Below, piece after piece: positions 16,718-25,405 of a stretch of 64,000 bases of DNA. The stretch is from Rhizobium sp. TH2 (GTDB lineage Bacteria; Pseudomonadota; Alphaproteobacteria; Rhizobiales; Rhizobiaceae). The notes under the pieces were generated by a model that did no database searches, had not been told where the DNA came from, and saw only the letters and a program-made list of their open reading frames with translations. How positions within the stretch are numbered: the stretch's first letter is position 1; each line of letters starts with the position of its first letter. Location of the stretch: the NCBI RefSeq assembly GCF_024707525.1, contig NZ_CP062231.1, positions 558,001 through 622,000 on the forward strand, read 5' to 3'. Both the position numbers and the translations under genes were made by a program.

Positions 16718-17020
16718 ATGAACCGGCTTTGCACCGCAATTCTTGCATTTGCACTGGCAACCCTAATCGGCTCATCCACTGCTGCGCTGGCGGAAAGTAC
16801 CAGGCCGTTCAAAGTGATCTATATCTCGGCTCTTTCCAACGATGGCGAAAAGGCCTTGATAAGAACGAGGGCGACAAAGTCTCGAGTCGAGGCGATACAG
16901 GCCGAAATCAATAGCGATCGGGCTCTCGTATCCCAACTGCGCGCCATGAACGTCCAGATCCGCAACATCATTGGTGCGGACAGGGCCATGAACGGCAGTG
17001 TGATCTACTATGTCCGATGA
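16718..17020 (+). CDS. Small secreted protein of unknown function (100 aa)
   Basis: Signal peptide MNRLCTAILAFALATLIGSS (cleavage near AALA), then about 75 residues that are basic and helical (TRATKSRVEAIQAEINSDRALVSQLRAMNVQIRNI) and end in a short hydrophobic strand, GSVIYYVR. No family is recognised. It lies between DUF992 and the alkylsulfatase in the same direction, with GGAGG before its ATG. Confidence 0.65.
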   Translation: MNRLCTAILAFALATLIGSSTAALAESTRPFKVIYISALSNDGEKALIRTRATKSRVEAIQAEINSDRALVSQLRAMNVQIRNIIGADRAMNGSVIYYVR

Positions 17021-17113
17021 GGTGCTTCGATATCAAAACCTGGCCAATCCGAGTGGCCTTATGCGCGTGTGCTGGCCACCAATTCAACCATTACTACCCA
17101 CAGGAGGGGTAAA

Positions 17114-19180
17114 ATGAGCCGTTCGTTACGCAATTCAATATTGGTGCTGGGTGCCGTGATTGCCGGGGGGTTGGCAGTCCCGGGTTCCGCGCAAGAAATC
17201 AAACATTACAGTCCGAAGGGAAAGATGCCCTCGGAATATACAATCCAGGCTCAAAAATTACAGCGAGCGCTTCTGCCATTTGCGGACAAGCAAGACTTTG
17301 AGGAAGCCAAGCGCGGTTTCATCGCCGCGCCACCCTACCGCAAGATCATGAATGACAAGGGCGATGTGGCCTGGAATATGGACAACTGGGACTTCCTCCT
17401 GCAGGGGAAGGACTTCGACAGCATCCATCCATCGCTACAGCGACAGGCCCTGCTCAACATGGAATATGGCCTGTTTGAGGTTGTCCCAGGAATCTACCAG
17501 GTGCGCGGTTTCGACCTCGCAAGCATCTCGTTCATCAAAGGTGATACTGGCTGGATCGTGATCGATCCCCTGACGGTGAAGGAGACAGCTCGCGCTGCAT
17601 TGAAATTCATCAATGAGAAACTTGGGGAACGCCCCGTTGTTGCGGTGATCATTTCCCATTCCCACGCCGACCACTTCGGCGGCATTCGTGGCGTCGTTGA
17701 CGACGCGGCGCTCGCAGCCGGCAAGGTGCAGATTATTGCCCCTATAGGATTCATGAACGAGGCGATCGCGGAAAACCTCTATGCCGGCAATGCCATGACA
17801 CGCCGCAAAACCTATACCTACGGCGACCTCATGCCCGTTAACCCGTTCGGCCAGGTCGATGCGTCGATCGGCAAGGGAGTTGCCAGCGGTGAAGTCGGTA
17901 TCCTACCACCGACGATTACCATCGATCAGCCGATTCAGGAACTGACCATCGATGGTGTGCGGATGGTCTTTCAAAACACACCGGGCACCGAAGCGCCGGC
18001 AGAGATGAATACCTGGTTTCCAGACTTGAAGGCATTTTGGGCGGCCGAGAACATCGTCGGCGGCCAGCACAATATACTCACGTTGCGAGGGGCTCCGGTT
18101 CGGGACGCACTTGCATGGTCGCAATATATCAATGTTGCACTGTACGAATTCGGTGACAAGGCGGATGTAATGTTTGCCTCCCACAGCTGGCCGCGTTGGG
18201 GAAAGGAGCGGATTGCCGAAGTGATGCGCGGACAACGTGACATGTATGCGAACTTAAACAATCAAGTGCTGCATCTCGCAAACACGGGCGTGACGATCAA
18301 CCAGATCCATAACGTCTACGACCCGCCCAAAAGCCTGCAAGACCAATGGTACACACGAGCCTATCACGGCTCCTACCTGCACAACAGCCGAGCGGTCATC
18401 CAGCGATATCTCGGGTTCTGGGATTTGAACCCGGCAACTTTGGTGCCCTTGTCGCCGGAAGATTCAGCGCCGCTTTACCTCGAAATGATGGGAGGCGCCA
18501 CTAAGGTAATAGCAAAAGGGCGTGAACTGTACGCTCAGGGCCAATATCGTCTTGCATCCGAAATTCTCAACAAGCTCGTCTACGCAGAACCACGAAACCA
18601 GGATGCAAAAGATCTCCTTGCCGACATATATGAGCAGATGGGCTATCAGTTTGAAAGTCCGAGTCTTCGCAATAGTTTCCTGGCCGGGGCCAAGGAGTTG
18701 CGCGACGGGGTCATAGCTGTGAAAGCTGCAAAGGCCGGCAGTCCCGATTTTGTGCGCGGCACCACCACCCAGCTATTCCTTAACTATCTCGGCATTCAGA
18801 TGGACAGCCGCAAAGCGGAGGGCATGAAATTCAAGATCAACCTGTCCACACCTGACAATGGCGAAAAGTTTGTCGTCGAGATGAGCAACGCCACGCTGAC
18901 AACCATTGCCGGATATCAAGCCTCAGACGCAGATCTAACGATCATTATCGATCGCCGAGAATTGGAGGACGTGATGATTGGCACGGCGACACTTTCCGAC
19001 AAGGTATCATCGGGCAAGGCAAAAATGGATGGCAATCCGCAAGTGTTGGCACAGCTTGGCTCGACGATGACAGCATTTGACAACTGGTTCGAGGTATTGC
19101 CGGGCACGAAGAAACTACCCGACGCATCGCCAAAGCATGAGGTGTTCAAGGACGACGCAACCTACTTCGAGGGACCGTAA
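17114..19180 (+). CDS. Secreted alkylsulfatase, SdsA type (688 aa)
   Basis: I chose the ATG at 17114, which has AGGAGG 7 nt upstream and starts a clean signal peptide (MSRSLRNSILVLGAVIAGGL...GSAQ); a GTG at 17069 is less likely. Three domains follow: a metallo-beta-lactamase fold with the zinc motif ISHSHADHFGG (about residues 180-190) and MFASHSWPRWG, an all-helical dimerisation domain (about 400-550, SPEDSAPLYLEMMGGATKVI), and a C-terminal SCP2-like domain (from about 560, FKINLSTPDNGEKFVVEMSN). SdsA-type enzymes hydrolyse linear alkyl sulfates such as SDS to alcohol and sulfate and need no formylglycine. It complements the arylsulfatase of the same island. Confidence 0.92.
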   Translation: MSRSLRNSILVLGAVIAGGLAVPGSAQEIKHYSPKGKMPSEYTIQAQKLQRALLPFADKQDFEEAKRGFIAAPPYRKIMNDKGDVAWNMDNWDFLLQGKDFDSIHPSLQRQALLNMEYGLFEVVPGIYQVRGFDLASISFIKGDTGWIVIDPLTVKETARAALKFINEKLGERPVVAVIISHSHADHFGGIRGVVDDAALAAGKVQIIAPIGFMNEAIAENLYAGNAMTRRKTYTYGDLMPVNPFGQVDASIGKGVASGEVGILPPTITIDQPIQELTIDGVRMVFQNTPGTEAPAEMNTWFPDLKAFWAAENIVGGQHNILTLRGAPVRDALAWSQYINVALYEFGDKADVMFASHSWPRWGKERIAEVMRGQRDMYANLNNQVLHLANTGVTINQIHNVYDPPKSLQDQWYTRAYHGSYLHNSRAVIQRYLGFWDLNPATLVPLSPEDSAPLYLEMMGGATKVIAKGRELYAQGQYRLASEILNKLVYAEPRNQDAKDLLADIYEQMGYQFESPSLRNSFLAGAKELRDGVIAVKAAKAGSPDFVRGTTTQLFLNYLGIQMDSRKAEGMKFKINLSTPDNGEKFVVEMSNATLTTIAGYQASDADLTIIIDRRELEDVMIGTATLSDKVSSGKAKMDGNPQVLAQLGSTMTAFDNWFEVLPGTKKLPDASPKHEVFKDDATYFEGP

Positions 19181-19234
19181 TGCGTCTCGATTGGGGGCAA
19201 TATCCTTGGCATGGGCTTTAGAAGCACTAACTGA

Positions 19235-19260
19235 CCAACCGTCGCAGTTGCGACGGTTGG
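19235..19260. terminator. Strong hairpin after the alkylsulfatase
   Basis: Arms CCAACCGTCGCA and TGCGACGGTTGG with a two-base centre, perfect over 12 bp, 55 bp after the stop. No T-run follows, so it may stop transcription by another mechanism, stabilise the mRNA 3' end, or be an operator. The remainder of 19181-19447 shows no gene. Confidence 0.45.
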
Positions 19261-19447
19261 ATGGGCTTAACCCTAGCGGGGTGACCTATCTCTCTGGTAT
19301 TTACAAGGCCTGAAAAAAGTACGGGCATATTGCAACGGTACAGGTCGAAATCCAATTCAGAGAACCTCTAACCGACTGCGCGCCATACGATATTGGGCCT
19401 TCGAACGCGATTTGCCAGGCGCGTCACGACCTCTCACAGGACGTAAT

Positions 19448-20182
19448 ATGTTCAGCTCAAGGCGTTCCATACGCAATCGCAGCGGCGTTAGAGTGGCCGC
19501 ATCCGTTATTGCTGTACTCCTGACCGTCTATCTCTTTCTCTGCTATTTCATCGTGCCCGAGCTCTGGCTGTTTCGTGACCGGACTCACGTGCTGGACTTG
19601 AGCAATATGGTGACGACGACCGAACAGGATATTCCGGGTGATCCTATCAACGTGGGCCTGATTGGTACAAGGGAGCAGGTTATCCGCGCGTTTGCAGCTG
19701 CGGGCTGGGATCCAGCAGACAAGATCACCCTGCGGTCCTCCATCGAAATCGGATTGAGCGTCGTCCTCGATCGTCCGGACCTCGATGCCCCGGTAAGTGC
19801 ACTACTGTTTGAGGGGCGCAAACAGGATCTGGCTTTTGAGAAACCTGTCGGGAAGAGTGCCGATGAACGGCATCACGTGCGTTTTTGGAAGACAACGACG
19901 TCGGGCTCTGACGGTCGACCTCTCTGGCTCGGTTCGGCAAGTTTTGATCGCGGTGTTGGCCTCAGCCACGACACTGGGCAAATCACGCACCATATAGGCC
20001 CTGACCTGGACGCGGAACGACAACTGGTCATCGACGATCTTCAAGAGGCTGGACAAATTTCGCGCACGTACGAGCAACCAGGTATTGGCGCGACCCAAGC
20101 TGGGCGCAACGGCGGCGGTGATCCCTATTTTACCGACGGAAGGGTACGTGTTGGGGTTTTGAGACCAGATACCGTGCGGTAG
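19448..20182 (+). CDS. LssY C-terminal-like membrane-anchored protein (244 aa)
   Basis: One N-terminal membrane helix (VAASVIAVLLTVYLFLCYFIV) is followed by a periplasmic domain resembling the LssY C-terminal family (DPINVGLIGTREQVIRAFAAAGWDPAD, HHVRFWKT, LWLGSASFDRGVGLS, ITHHIGPDLDAERQLVIDDL). The ATG at 19448 with AGGAC upstream is preferred; a TTG at 19412 would add 12 residues. The domain's function is unknown. It follows the alkylsulfatase and precedes a cation antiporter, and may belong to the envelope part of the sulfatase system. Confidence 0.75.
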   Translation: MFSSRRSIRNRSGVRVAASVIAVLLTVYLFLCYFIVPELWLFRDRTHVLDLSNMVTTTEQDIPGDPINVGLIGTREQVIRAFAAAGWDPADKITLRSSIEIGLSVVLDRPDLDAPVSALLFEGRKQDLAFEKPVGKSADERHHVRFWKTTTSGSDGRPLWLGSASFDRGVGLSHDTGQITHHIGPDLDAERQLVIDDLQEAGQISRTYEQPGIGATQAGRNGGGDPYFTDGRVRVGVLRPDTVR

Positions 20183-20263
20183 GGCTGCCCGCCGGCCGGG
20201 CGCCTGGACCTGTTAGTGGCTGCAACGATCGCCGAAGAGGCGCCTGAGTGAACCGAGAGTACA

Positions 20264-21427
20264 ATGAAAAGCGACAGCGACATGAATCAAGTCAACGACC
20301 GCGATATGTATGACAGCCATCATGCAGCCATTCCAACGTGGACGTGGGTGGCCCCGCTCCTTGCTTCACTTCTCTTGGTACTCAAGTTCTCGCACATTGT
20401 GCCGTCTGATGAGGTTGCGGTCCTTCTGCTGGCAGGTGTACTCCTTGGCGCGGCCGTGTTCAGTGCGGTTCATCATGCCGAAGTCTTGGCGCTGAAGCTC
20501 GGCGAGCCATTCGGGTCAATTCTATTGGCTGTGGCTGTAACTGTTATCGAGGTGGCGCTTATCGTCTCGCTCATGGTCTCAGGCGGAACGGGCAGCGACG
20601 AGGTGGCGCGCGACACGGTCTTTGCCGCCGTCATGATCGTGCTCAATGGCGTCGTTGGCTTCTGCCTCGTGATGGGTGGACGTCGGCATTTTGAGCAGAC
20701 CTTTCAGTTGCAGGGCGCTTCGTCGGCTTTGGCCGTGCTCGGCACGCTGGGCGCCCTGGCTCTAATCCTGCCAAACTATACGCTCTCAGCGCTCGGGCCG
20801 TCATATTCTCCAGTTCAGGTTGTATTCGTTGGGATCATGTCGCTGATCCTTTGGGGCGTGTTCGTGTTCGTCCAAACGATGAAGCACCGCGCCTATTTTC
20901 TTGATGCGCCAAGAATGGATGAAAATGCTCACACAATCATCGATGCTCAGTTCGGCGACACCAAGCCGTCCGACCGGGATGCCGGTATATGTCTCGGCCT
21001 CCTTCTCGTTTCGCTTGTAGCAGTCGTTTTGCTGGCCAAGACGCTCTCCCCATCCTTAGATAAGGGTATCGAAGTACTGGGTCTTCCCAGCGCCTTTGTT
21101 GGCGTGGTGATTGCCGCGGTTGTATTGCTTCCCGAAGGGATCGCGGCCGTCAGGTCCGCTCTCAGGAACCAGCTTCAAGACAGCATCAATCTCGCACTCG
21201 GCTCAGCGATAGCCAGTATTGGACTGACCATACCGACGGTTGCCATTGTTTCATTAGTGCTCGACCAGCAACTAACGCTCGGCATATCCGCTGCCAATAT
21301 GACACTGCTGGTGCTGACGTTGTTCGTAAGTACCCTGACATTGGGCACGGGTCGCACAACAGTTCTGCAAGGTGCCGTTCACTTGGTGATTTTCGCCGTT
21401 TTTCTCCTTGTCTCGGCGATCCCATAG
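20264..21427 (+). CDS. Ca2+(Na+)/H+ antiporter, ChaA-like CaCA family (387 aa)
   Basis: About 11 transmembrane segments are spread over the protein. The two inverted alpha-repeats of the CaCA superfamily are recognisable: LGEPFGSILLAVAVTVIEVALI (first half, acidic Glu) and LLPEGIAAVRSALRNQLQDS followed by INLALGSAIASIGLTIPTVA (second half). Both carry the Glu residues that bind the cation. It should export Ca2+ or Na+ in exchange for protons at the inner membrane. In this island it may balance the metal that sulfatases need or the cation released with sulfate; that is inference. Confidence 0.85.
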   Translation: MKSDSDMNQVNDRDMYDSHHAAIPTWTWVAPLLASLLLVLKFSHIVPSDEVAVLLLAGVLLGAAVFSAVHHAEVLALKLGEPFGSILLAVAVTVIEVALIVSLMVSGGTGSDEVARDTVFAAVMIVLNGVVGFCLVMGGRRHFEQTFQLQGASSALAVLGTLGALALILPNYTLSALGPSYSPVQVVFVGIMSLILWGVFVFVQTMKHRAYFLDAPRMDENAHTIIDAQFGDTKPSDRDAGICLGLLLVSLVAVVLLAKTLSPSLDKGIEVLGLPSAFVGVVIAAVVLLPEGIAAVRSALRNQLQDSINLALGSAIASIGLTIPTVAIVSLVLDQQLTLGISAANMTLLVLTLFVSTLTLGTGRTTVLQGAVHLVIFAVFLLVSAIP

Positions 21428-21536
21428 TCGCGGCATGGAATGAATGACTAAGCCGGATGTCGGTGCTGGCCGCGAAAATCGGCGATCTCCTACATAAGTC
21501 TTCTTAGCCTCCAGTAACTCGAACAGGTCTGTTACC

Positions 21537-22481
21537 ATGGTCGGCATTCAATTCCATCCGCAAAGAATTCTCCCAACGAAACTTCGACTTCACACTCTAA
21601 CAACGCTGGCTCTGCTGCTGACGTTGTTGACCGCCTGTGTTGGCGTTACCCCTAGCGCATTAAGTTCTTTGGTTACATCTGTTCCGGCCAAGAAGGTCGA
21701 TTTCGTTGAACTCTATGACTATGCCGAACGAGCCAACTTTGCATACGCAGACGAGCCTGCAATTCGCGCAAGATATCCAATGACTCTGGGAGTTCGCTCT
21801 CCAGGTAAGTTCGACATTCAGTATTTTGTTGAGCAAGACGACAAGCTGAAAACTCAGTTCATAACGATCCGTGGAACGGCAAATAGAGTGAACTTCCTTG
21901 AAGACATTGATATTAAGATCTTGTCCGATCTTGAGATTGATATTCCGGTAGATTCAGGGTTCGACCTCAGCACAAAAGCCATACTGTACGATGCAAAACC
22001 CTACCTTAAGCGCAACTACAAAACGTTCATCACAGGGCACTCTTTGGGAGGTGCTGTTGCTGCCTTGTTGTCCGTTTACTTGATCAGGGATGGTTATTAC
22101 GTGGAAAGGGTGGTGACCTTTGGGCAGCCAAAATTCACGACATCCGCTGGTGTAGAGCATATTGGCTCAGTTCCGCTCACGCGTGTAGTGGACGAGAATG
22201 ATCTAATCCCCATGCTGCCACCAGATTCTCTTTTTAAGAAGGACAAGTATGCCCATGTTGGTCCTGAAATTATTTTGCTCAAGGGAACTGACTTTGCTTA
22301 TTTATCGAGCCACGACGCGAAGCGCATTTCGGTAGATGAGTTTTGGAAATCTCTGGCGATCGCAAGCCTGAACGACCACCACATGGACAATTACCTGAAA
22401 CGAGTTGCTTCCAAGGCGAGCGGCGCGACCCAAGTCTCCTATGTAAACAGAGAAAAATATCTTGAGCAAATTTCTCGTTAG
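21537..22481 (+). CDS. Lipase class 3 family lipoprotein (314 aa)
   Basis: A signal peptide ends in a lipobox (LLTLLTAC, lipid-modified Cys about residue 33), so the product is probably a lipoprotein. The alpha/beta-hydrolase core has the nucleophile elbow TFITGHSLGGAVAAL (Ser near residue 168), the acid residue in RVVDENDLIPMLPP, and a C-terminal His, perhaps in SLNDHHMDNYLKR. The gene is clearly more AT-rich than its neighbours, which suggests a separate acquisition. The substrate could be a lipid or polyester. It is the last cargo gene before the integrase, which is transcribed towards it. Confidence 0.8.
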   Translation: MVGIQFHPQRILPTKLRLHTLTTLALLLTLLTACVGVTPSALSSLVTSVPAKKVDFVELYDYAERANFAYADEPAIRARYPMTLGVRSPGKFDIQYFVEQDDKLKTQFITIRGTANRVNFLEDIDIKILSDLEIDIPVDSGFDLSTKAILYDAKPYLKRNYKTFITGHSLGGAVAALLSVYLIRDGYYVERVVTFGQPKFTTSAGVEHIGSVPLTRVVDENDLIPMLPPDSLFKKDKYAHVGPEIILLKGTDFAYLSSHDAKRISVDEFWKSLAIASLNDHHMDNYLKRVASKASGATQVSYVNREKYLEQISR

Positions 22482-22679
22482 GGGACTGCTAAGTGCGGAC
22501 CTGGATGCGCCGCTGCTCGGTAAGGCGATTGGTCGGTGACGGCTCACAATCAGCAACAGCCTCGGAACCGGCCAGACCGCAGTCGTCAATTTTGCACCAA
22601 GAGCGGTCAGACCGCAGACGGCCCCGAGTAGGACATAAATCGTGCGTTTGCCGACGACCGCTCATTGCGCAAAGAGCCA

Positions 22680-23873
22680 TCATATCGAGGTTCGTTGTAG
22701 CTCCTGCAACTCGTTCGCCCACCATTCGGCCATTTTCACCCGTTCATCCCAATAGAGAGCCCGGTGATAGGCTTTCCGCACTTCGTCGGCGCCCATATGC
22801 GCCAGTTCAGCCTCGATCGCGTCCGGCGCCCATAATCCGCTTTCGTTCAACAATGAAGAGGCGCTCGCCCGAAAGCCGTGCGATGTGGCTTCGGCTTTTG
22901 AGAAACCCATTCGCCGAAGAGCGCTATTCATCGTGTTCTCGCTCATTGTACGTAGGCGCGTGTGAATGGCCGGAAAGGCGAAGCGGCAATCGCCTGTCAA
23001 TTTCTGTAGCTGACGAAGTAGCGCGACGGCTGGCAGGGGAAGCGGTTTTTTATGCTCACGGCGCATCTTCATGCGGATTGCGGGGATTGTCCACACACGC
23101 TTCGCCAGGTCGAATTCGCTCCACTCGGCTTGCCGCAGCTCGCCGGGTCGCGGATACAGTATAGCCATGAGCTGAAGCGCGATCCGCGTTTCGGGATTGC
23201 CTTCGTAGTACCATATAGAGCGCAGCAGTCCGCCGAATGCTTTGGCCGTCGTGATCGCGGCGCGGTGCGTGACTATTGGCGCCGTGAGCGCGCCCTTCAA
23301 TCCGAAGGTGGGATCATATTCGGTGCGAGCTGTCGCGATAGCGTAGCGGAAGACTTGGCCGATCGTGGATCGCACGCGCCGAGCAGTTTCATAATTGCCC
23401 TTGGCTTCAATCCGTCTTAGCGGAACAAGGATTTCGGTTGCCGAGATGTCCATTATCGGACGGTTGCCAATATCCGGTGCCGCCAAATCAAGAAGCCAGC
23501 GCTTCTTAACCAGAGTTGGTTCGGCTTTGCCTTCCTTGCGGCACTTGGCAAGAAACTCATCCGCGATCAGAGAGAAGGTCAGCGCATTGCTTGCTTGTCT
23601 GGCGATCTTCTCCATCTTGAGATTGTGGGCGGGATCGGTCCCCTTGGCTAGAAGCGCCTTAGCGTCGTCTCGCTTCCGCCGGGCTTCGGCCAACGAAACG
23701 GCTGGATAGGCACCGAATGCCAGCAACTTCTGCTTTCCGTCATGACGGTATGCGAGCCGCCAAAGTTTCGAGCCTGTCGGATTAACGAGAATATGCAGCC
23801 CTCCAGCGTCACTATGCTTGGTGGGCTTCGATGCGGCCTTAAGTCCCTTTATGCTGGTATCTGTGAGTGCCAT
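22680..23873 (-). CDS. Island integrase, tyrosine recombinase with DUF4102 arm domain (397 aa)
   Basis: The product starts MALTDTSIKGLKAASKPTK, the N-terminal arm-binding DUF4102 domain of P4/CP4-type integrases. The longer frame to 23972 is not supported because it runs through the repeated upstream region. The core-binding and catalytic domains follow, with Arg in YPRPGELRQAEW, H-x-x-R in SHGFRASASSLL, His in ELAHMG and Tyr in YHRALYWDERVKMAEWW. It is full length and apparently intact. It sits directly beside the tRNA-Leu 3' end, as expected for an enzyme that integrates there, and is the driver of the island. Confidence 0.92.
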   Translation of the reverse strand: MALTDTSIKGLKAASKPTKHSDAGGLHILVNPTGSKLWRLAYRHDGKQKLLAFGAYPAVSLAEARRKRDDAKALLAKGTDPAHNLKMEKIARQASNALTFSLIADEFLAKCRKEGKAEPTLVKKRWLLDLAAPDIGNRPIMDISATEILVPLRRIEAKGNYETARRVRSTIGQVFRYAIATARTEYDPTFGLKGALTAPIVTHRAAITTAKAFGGLLRSIWYYEGNPETRIALQLMAILYPRPGELRQAEWSEFDLAKRVWTIPAIRMKMRREHKKPLPLPAVALLRQLQKLTGDCRFAFPAIHTRLRTMSENTMNSALRRMGFSKAEATSHGFRASASSLLNESGLWAPDAIEAELAHMGADEVRKAYHRALYWDERVKMAEWWANELQELQRTSI

Positions 23874-24064
23874 TGTTGGTATCCAGTTTTCGCGCGACGT
23901 TGCTATTTGCTGATGTACCAACGATGCTACCAACAAAAATCTCGGATGCAACAGGACGGCACTGGACGCCAAAAAGCAAAAAAGCCCGGAAAACCGGGCT
24001 TCTTTGGGTATTTTCGGACCATGTAGGACGGTCTAAAAAGGGAATTTGGTGCCCAGAAGAGGAC
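23871..24064. repeat. Right copy of the boundary repeat (integrase upstream region + tRNA 3' end)
   Basis: This copy partners 568-726. It runs from the integrase ATG through TACCAAC repeats, the terminator hairpin and GGACCAT...GGACGGTCT to the tRNA 3' sequence TGGTGCCCAGAAGAGGAC at 24047-24064. The TACCAAC motifs occur more than once in both copies and might be integrase arm sites; that is inference. Confidence 0.7.
23976..24000 (-). terminator. Rho-independent terminator of tRNA-Leu
   Basis: On the minus strand the hairpin AGCCCGG-TTTT-CCGGGCT is followed by TTTTTGCTTTTTGG. It lies about 45 bp downstream of the tRNA 3' end and upstream of the integrase ATG. The second copy is at 635-662. 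Confidence 0.8.
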
Positions 24065-24131
24065 TCGAACCTCCACGCCTCGCGGCACAGGTACCTGAAA
24101 CCTGCGCGTCTACCAATTCCGCCATCTGGGC
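24047..24131 (-). tRNA. tRNA-Leu, anticodon CAG
   Basis: The minus strand gives an 85-nt cloverleaf starting GCCCAGATGGCGGAATTGG, with anticodon arm CAGGT-TTCAGGT-ACCTG (anticodon CAG), a long variable arm typical of Leu tRNAs (GTGCCGCGAGGCGT), T arm GGAGG-TTCGAGT-CCTCT and acceptor TCTGGGC-A. The terminal CCA is encoded. The 3' half is the integration target of the island and stays intact. Confidence 0.95.
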
Positions 24132-24561
24132 AGCGACCGTGCATGTAAGGGGGAGGCTCCCACCTGTCAACTGACTTTTTGAAAAAAGCTGTCAATGTCG
24201 TCACGGGCCCTCAAAACCTTGTGGATTGAATGGTTTGCGCTCGCGCCGCGTGCGGCAAAGCCGACGCGGGAACATCGCCTCGCTGGCCGGAACTATTTGC
24301 GAACGCTGGAGTTTAGGCAAAGTGCTGGCGATTGCCGGAAAGACTGTGTGAAGTGCAGTTTCGCATTTCAGCCTGTTTTGCGCCGTCTTCTCGCCCAATT
24401 GCTAATCGGCATCCGGGTTTGCAACTCTCCTCGTCCGATTTTCGAGTTGCAAACCGGCTCGAACCTGTGCTTATAAAAACGAATAATAAGGAACGGCAAA
24501 CCGTTTTGCGCAAGGGACACTAAGGGAGCTTGCAGGCTCTTGAAACAGCAGAGGATCAGAA
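24132..24561. other. Intergenic region between tRNA-Leu and BA14K gene
   Basis: I see no supported gene in these 430 bp. The left end must carry the tRNA-Leu promoter (minus strand) and the right end the promoter of the BA14K gene. Confidence 0.4.
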
Positions 24562-24957
24562 ATGTCCAAGATACGTAAGATCGTCATTGCCGGCGCTCTG
24601 GCGGTTGCCTCGATCATACCGCTTGCCGCGGCGGAGGCAATGCCCGTGACCAACGCTCCGGCCAATGCCGAAAAGTCGACCGGTGTGCAGCAGGCCCGCT
24701 GGTGCGGTCGTTGGCGTTGCGGCTATCGCCGTGGCTACAACCGTGGCCGTTACTGGGGTCCGCGTGTTCGCTATGGCTATCGCCCCTACTGGGGCCCACG
24801 CGTTGTCATCCGTCCGGCTCCGCGCGTCGTTGTGCGCACCGGCTACAGCCGCCACGTTCGTTGGTGCTTGAACAACTATCAGTCCTACGACGTCGATTCC
24901 AACACGTTCGTTACCTATGATGGTGACGTTCGTCGTTGCCGCTCGCCGTTCCGTTGA
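24562..24957 (+). CDS. BA14K family protein (131 aa)
   Basis: A signal peptide (residues about 1-27, ending AAEAM) is followed by an Arg/Tyr/Gly-rich central region (CGRWRCGYRRGYNRGRYWG). The C-terminal BA14K motif is HVRWCLNNYQSYDVDSNTF followed by VTYDGDVRRCRSPF. BA14K proteins are small cell-surface proteins of Rhizobiales, first described as an immunoreactive, lectin-like Brucella protein. It is monocistronic and followed by a clear terminator. Confidence 0.9.
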   Translation: MSKIRKIVIAGALAVASIIPLAAAEAMPVTNAPANAEKSTGVQQARWCGRWRCGYRRGYNRGRYWGPRVRYGYRPYWGPRVVIRPAPRVVVRTGYSRHVRWCLNNYQSYDVDSNTFVTYDGDVRRCRSPFR

Positions 24958-24986
24958 TCGGCTGAGCCACGGAATGAGATGGAAAA

Positions 24987-25005
24987 GGCAGGGTTCGTCC
25001 CTGCC
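24987..25005. terminator. Rho-independent terminator, bidirectional
   Basis: GGCAGGG-TTCGT-CCCTGCC with AAAA before and TTTTTT after. It serves the BA14K gene and, read the other way, the convergent SelT/W-like gene. Confidence 0.85.
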
Positions 25006-25016
25006 TTTTTTGTTGC

Positions 25017-25322
25017 CTAGCTTTCGGAATTGTCCTTGGCGGAATGCTTGTCGATATGGCCCAGATCGCGATCCGGTTCGATGACGTCGCGCACCCTTTG
25101 CTTGAGTTCCTTGGGGCCGGGAAAGCCGCCATCGCGCTTGCGCTCCCAGATCAGGTCGCCATTACAGCGGATCTCGAAATTGCCGCCTGAGCCGGGGATC
25201 AACGCGACCTCGCCGAGCGAATCGCCGAAGGTCGAGAGCAGTTCCTGCGCCATCCAGCCGGCGCGCAGCAGCCAGTTGCACTGGGTGCAGTAGAGGATCG
25301 AGATCTTCGGTTTGTCTGTCAT
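25017..25322 (-). CDS. SelT/SelW/SelH-family Rdx protein (101 aa)
   Basis: The sequence ISILYCTQCNWLLRAGWMAQELL holds the redox C-x-x-C of the selenoprotein W-like (Rdx) family at the N-terminus, with Cys in place of selenocysteine. The GSGGNFEIRCNGDLIWERK segment and the FPGPKELKQRVRDVI helix complete the thioredoxin-like fold. It is probably a thiol-redox protein; the partner is unknown. Confidence 0.88.
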   Translation of the reverse strand: MTDKPKISILYCTQCNWLLRAGWMAQELLSTFGDSLGEVALIPGSGGNFEIRCNGDLIWERKRDGGFPGPKELKQRVRDVIEPDRDLGHIDKHSAKDNSES

Positions 25323-25405
25323 CCCTTGCTGTTAGCACCACAGGGCAGGGCTTGCAAAGCGGCGACGGTTCACCGACATAGTCCTTGCACAACAGGGACG
25401 AGCAT

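Larger units (their letters stand above)
710..24064. mobile_element. Genomic island integrated at tRNA-Leu(CAG)
   Basis: The right boundary is the 3' part of the tRNA-Leu gene with a tyrosine integrase immediately downstream of it. The left boundary is the 17-bp partial copy of the tRNA 3' end at 710-726. Inside lie a second recombinase module, a restriction-gene fragment, a two-component system and a sulfatase gene set. Several segments (3.2-7.6 kb and the lipase at 21.5-22.5 kb) look visibly more AT-rich than the core that follows the tRNA. No conjugation or replication genes are seen, so the element would need help to transfer, or is decayed. Confidence 0.75.
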
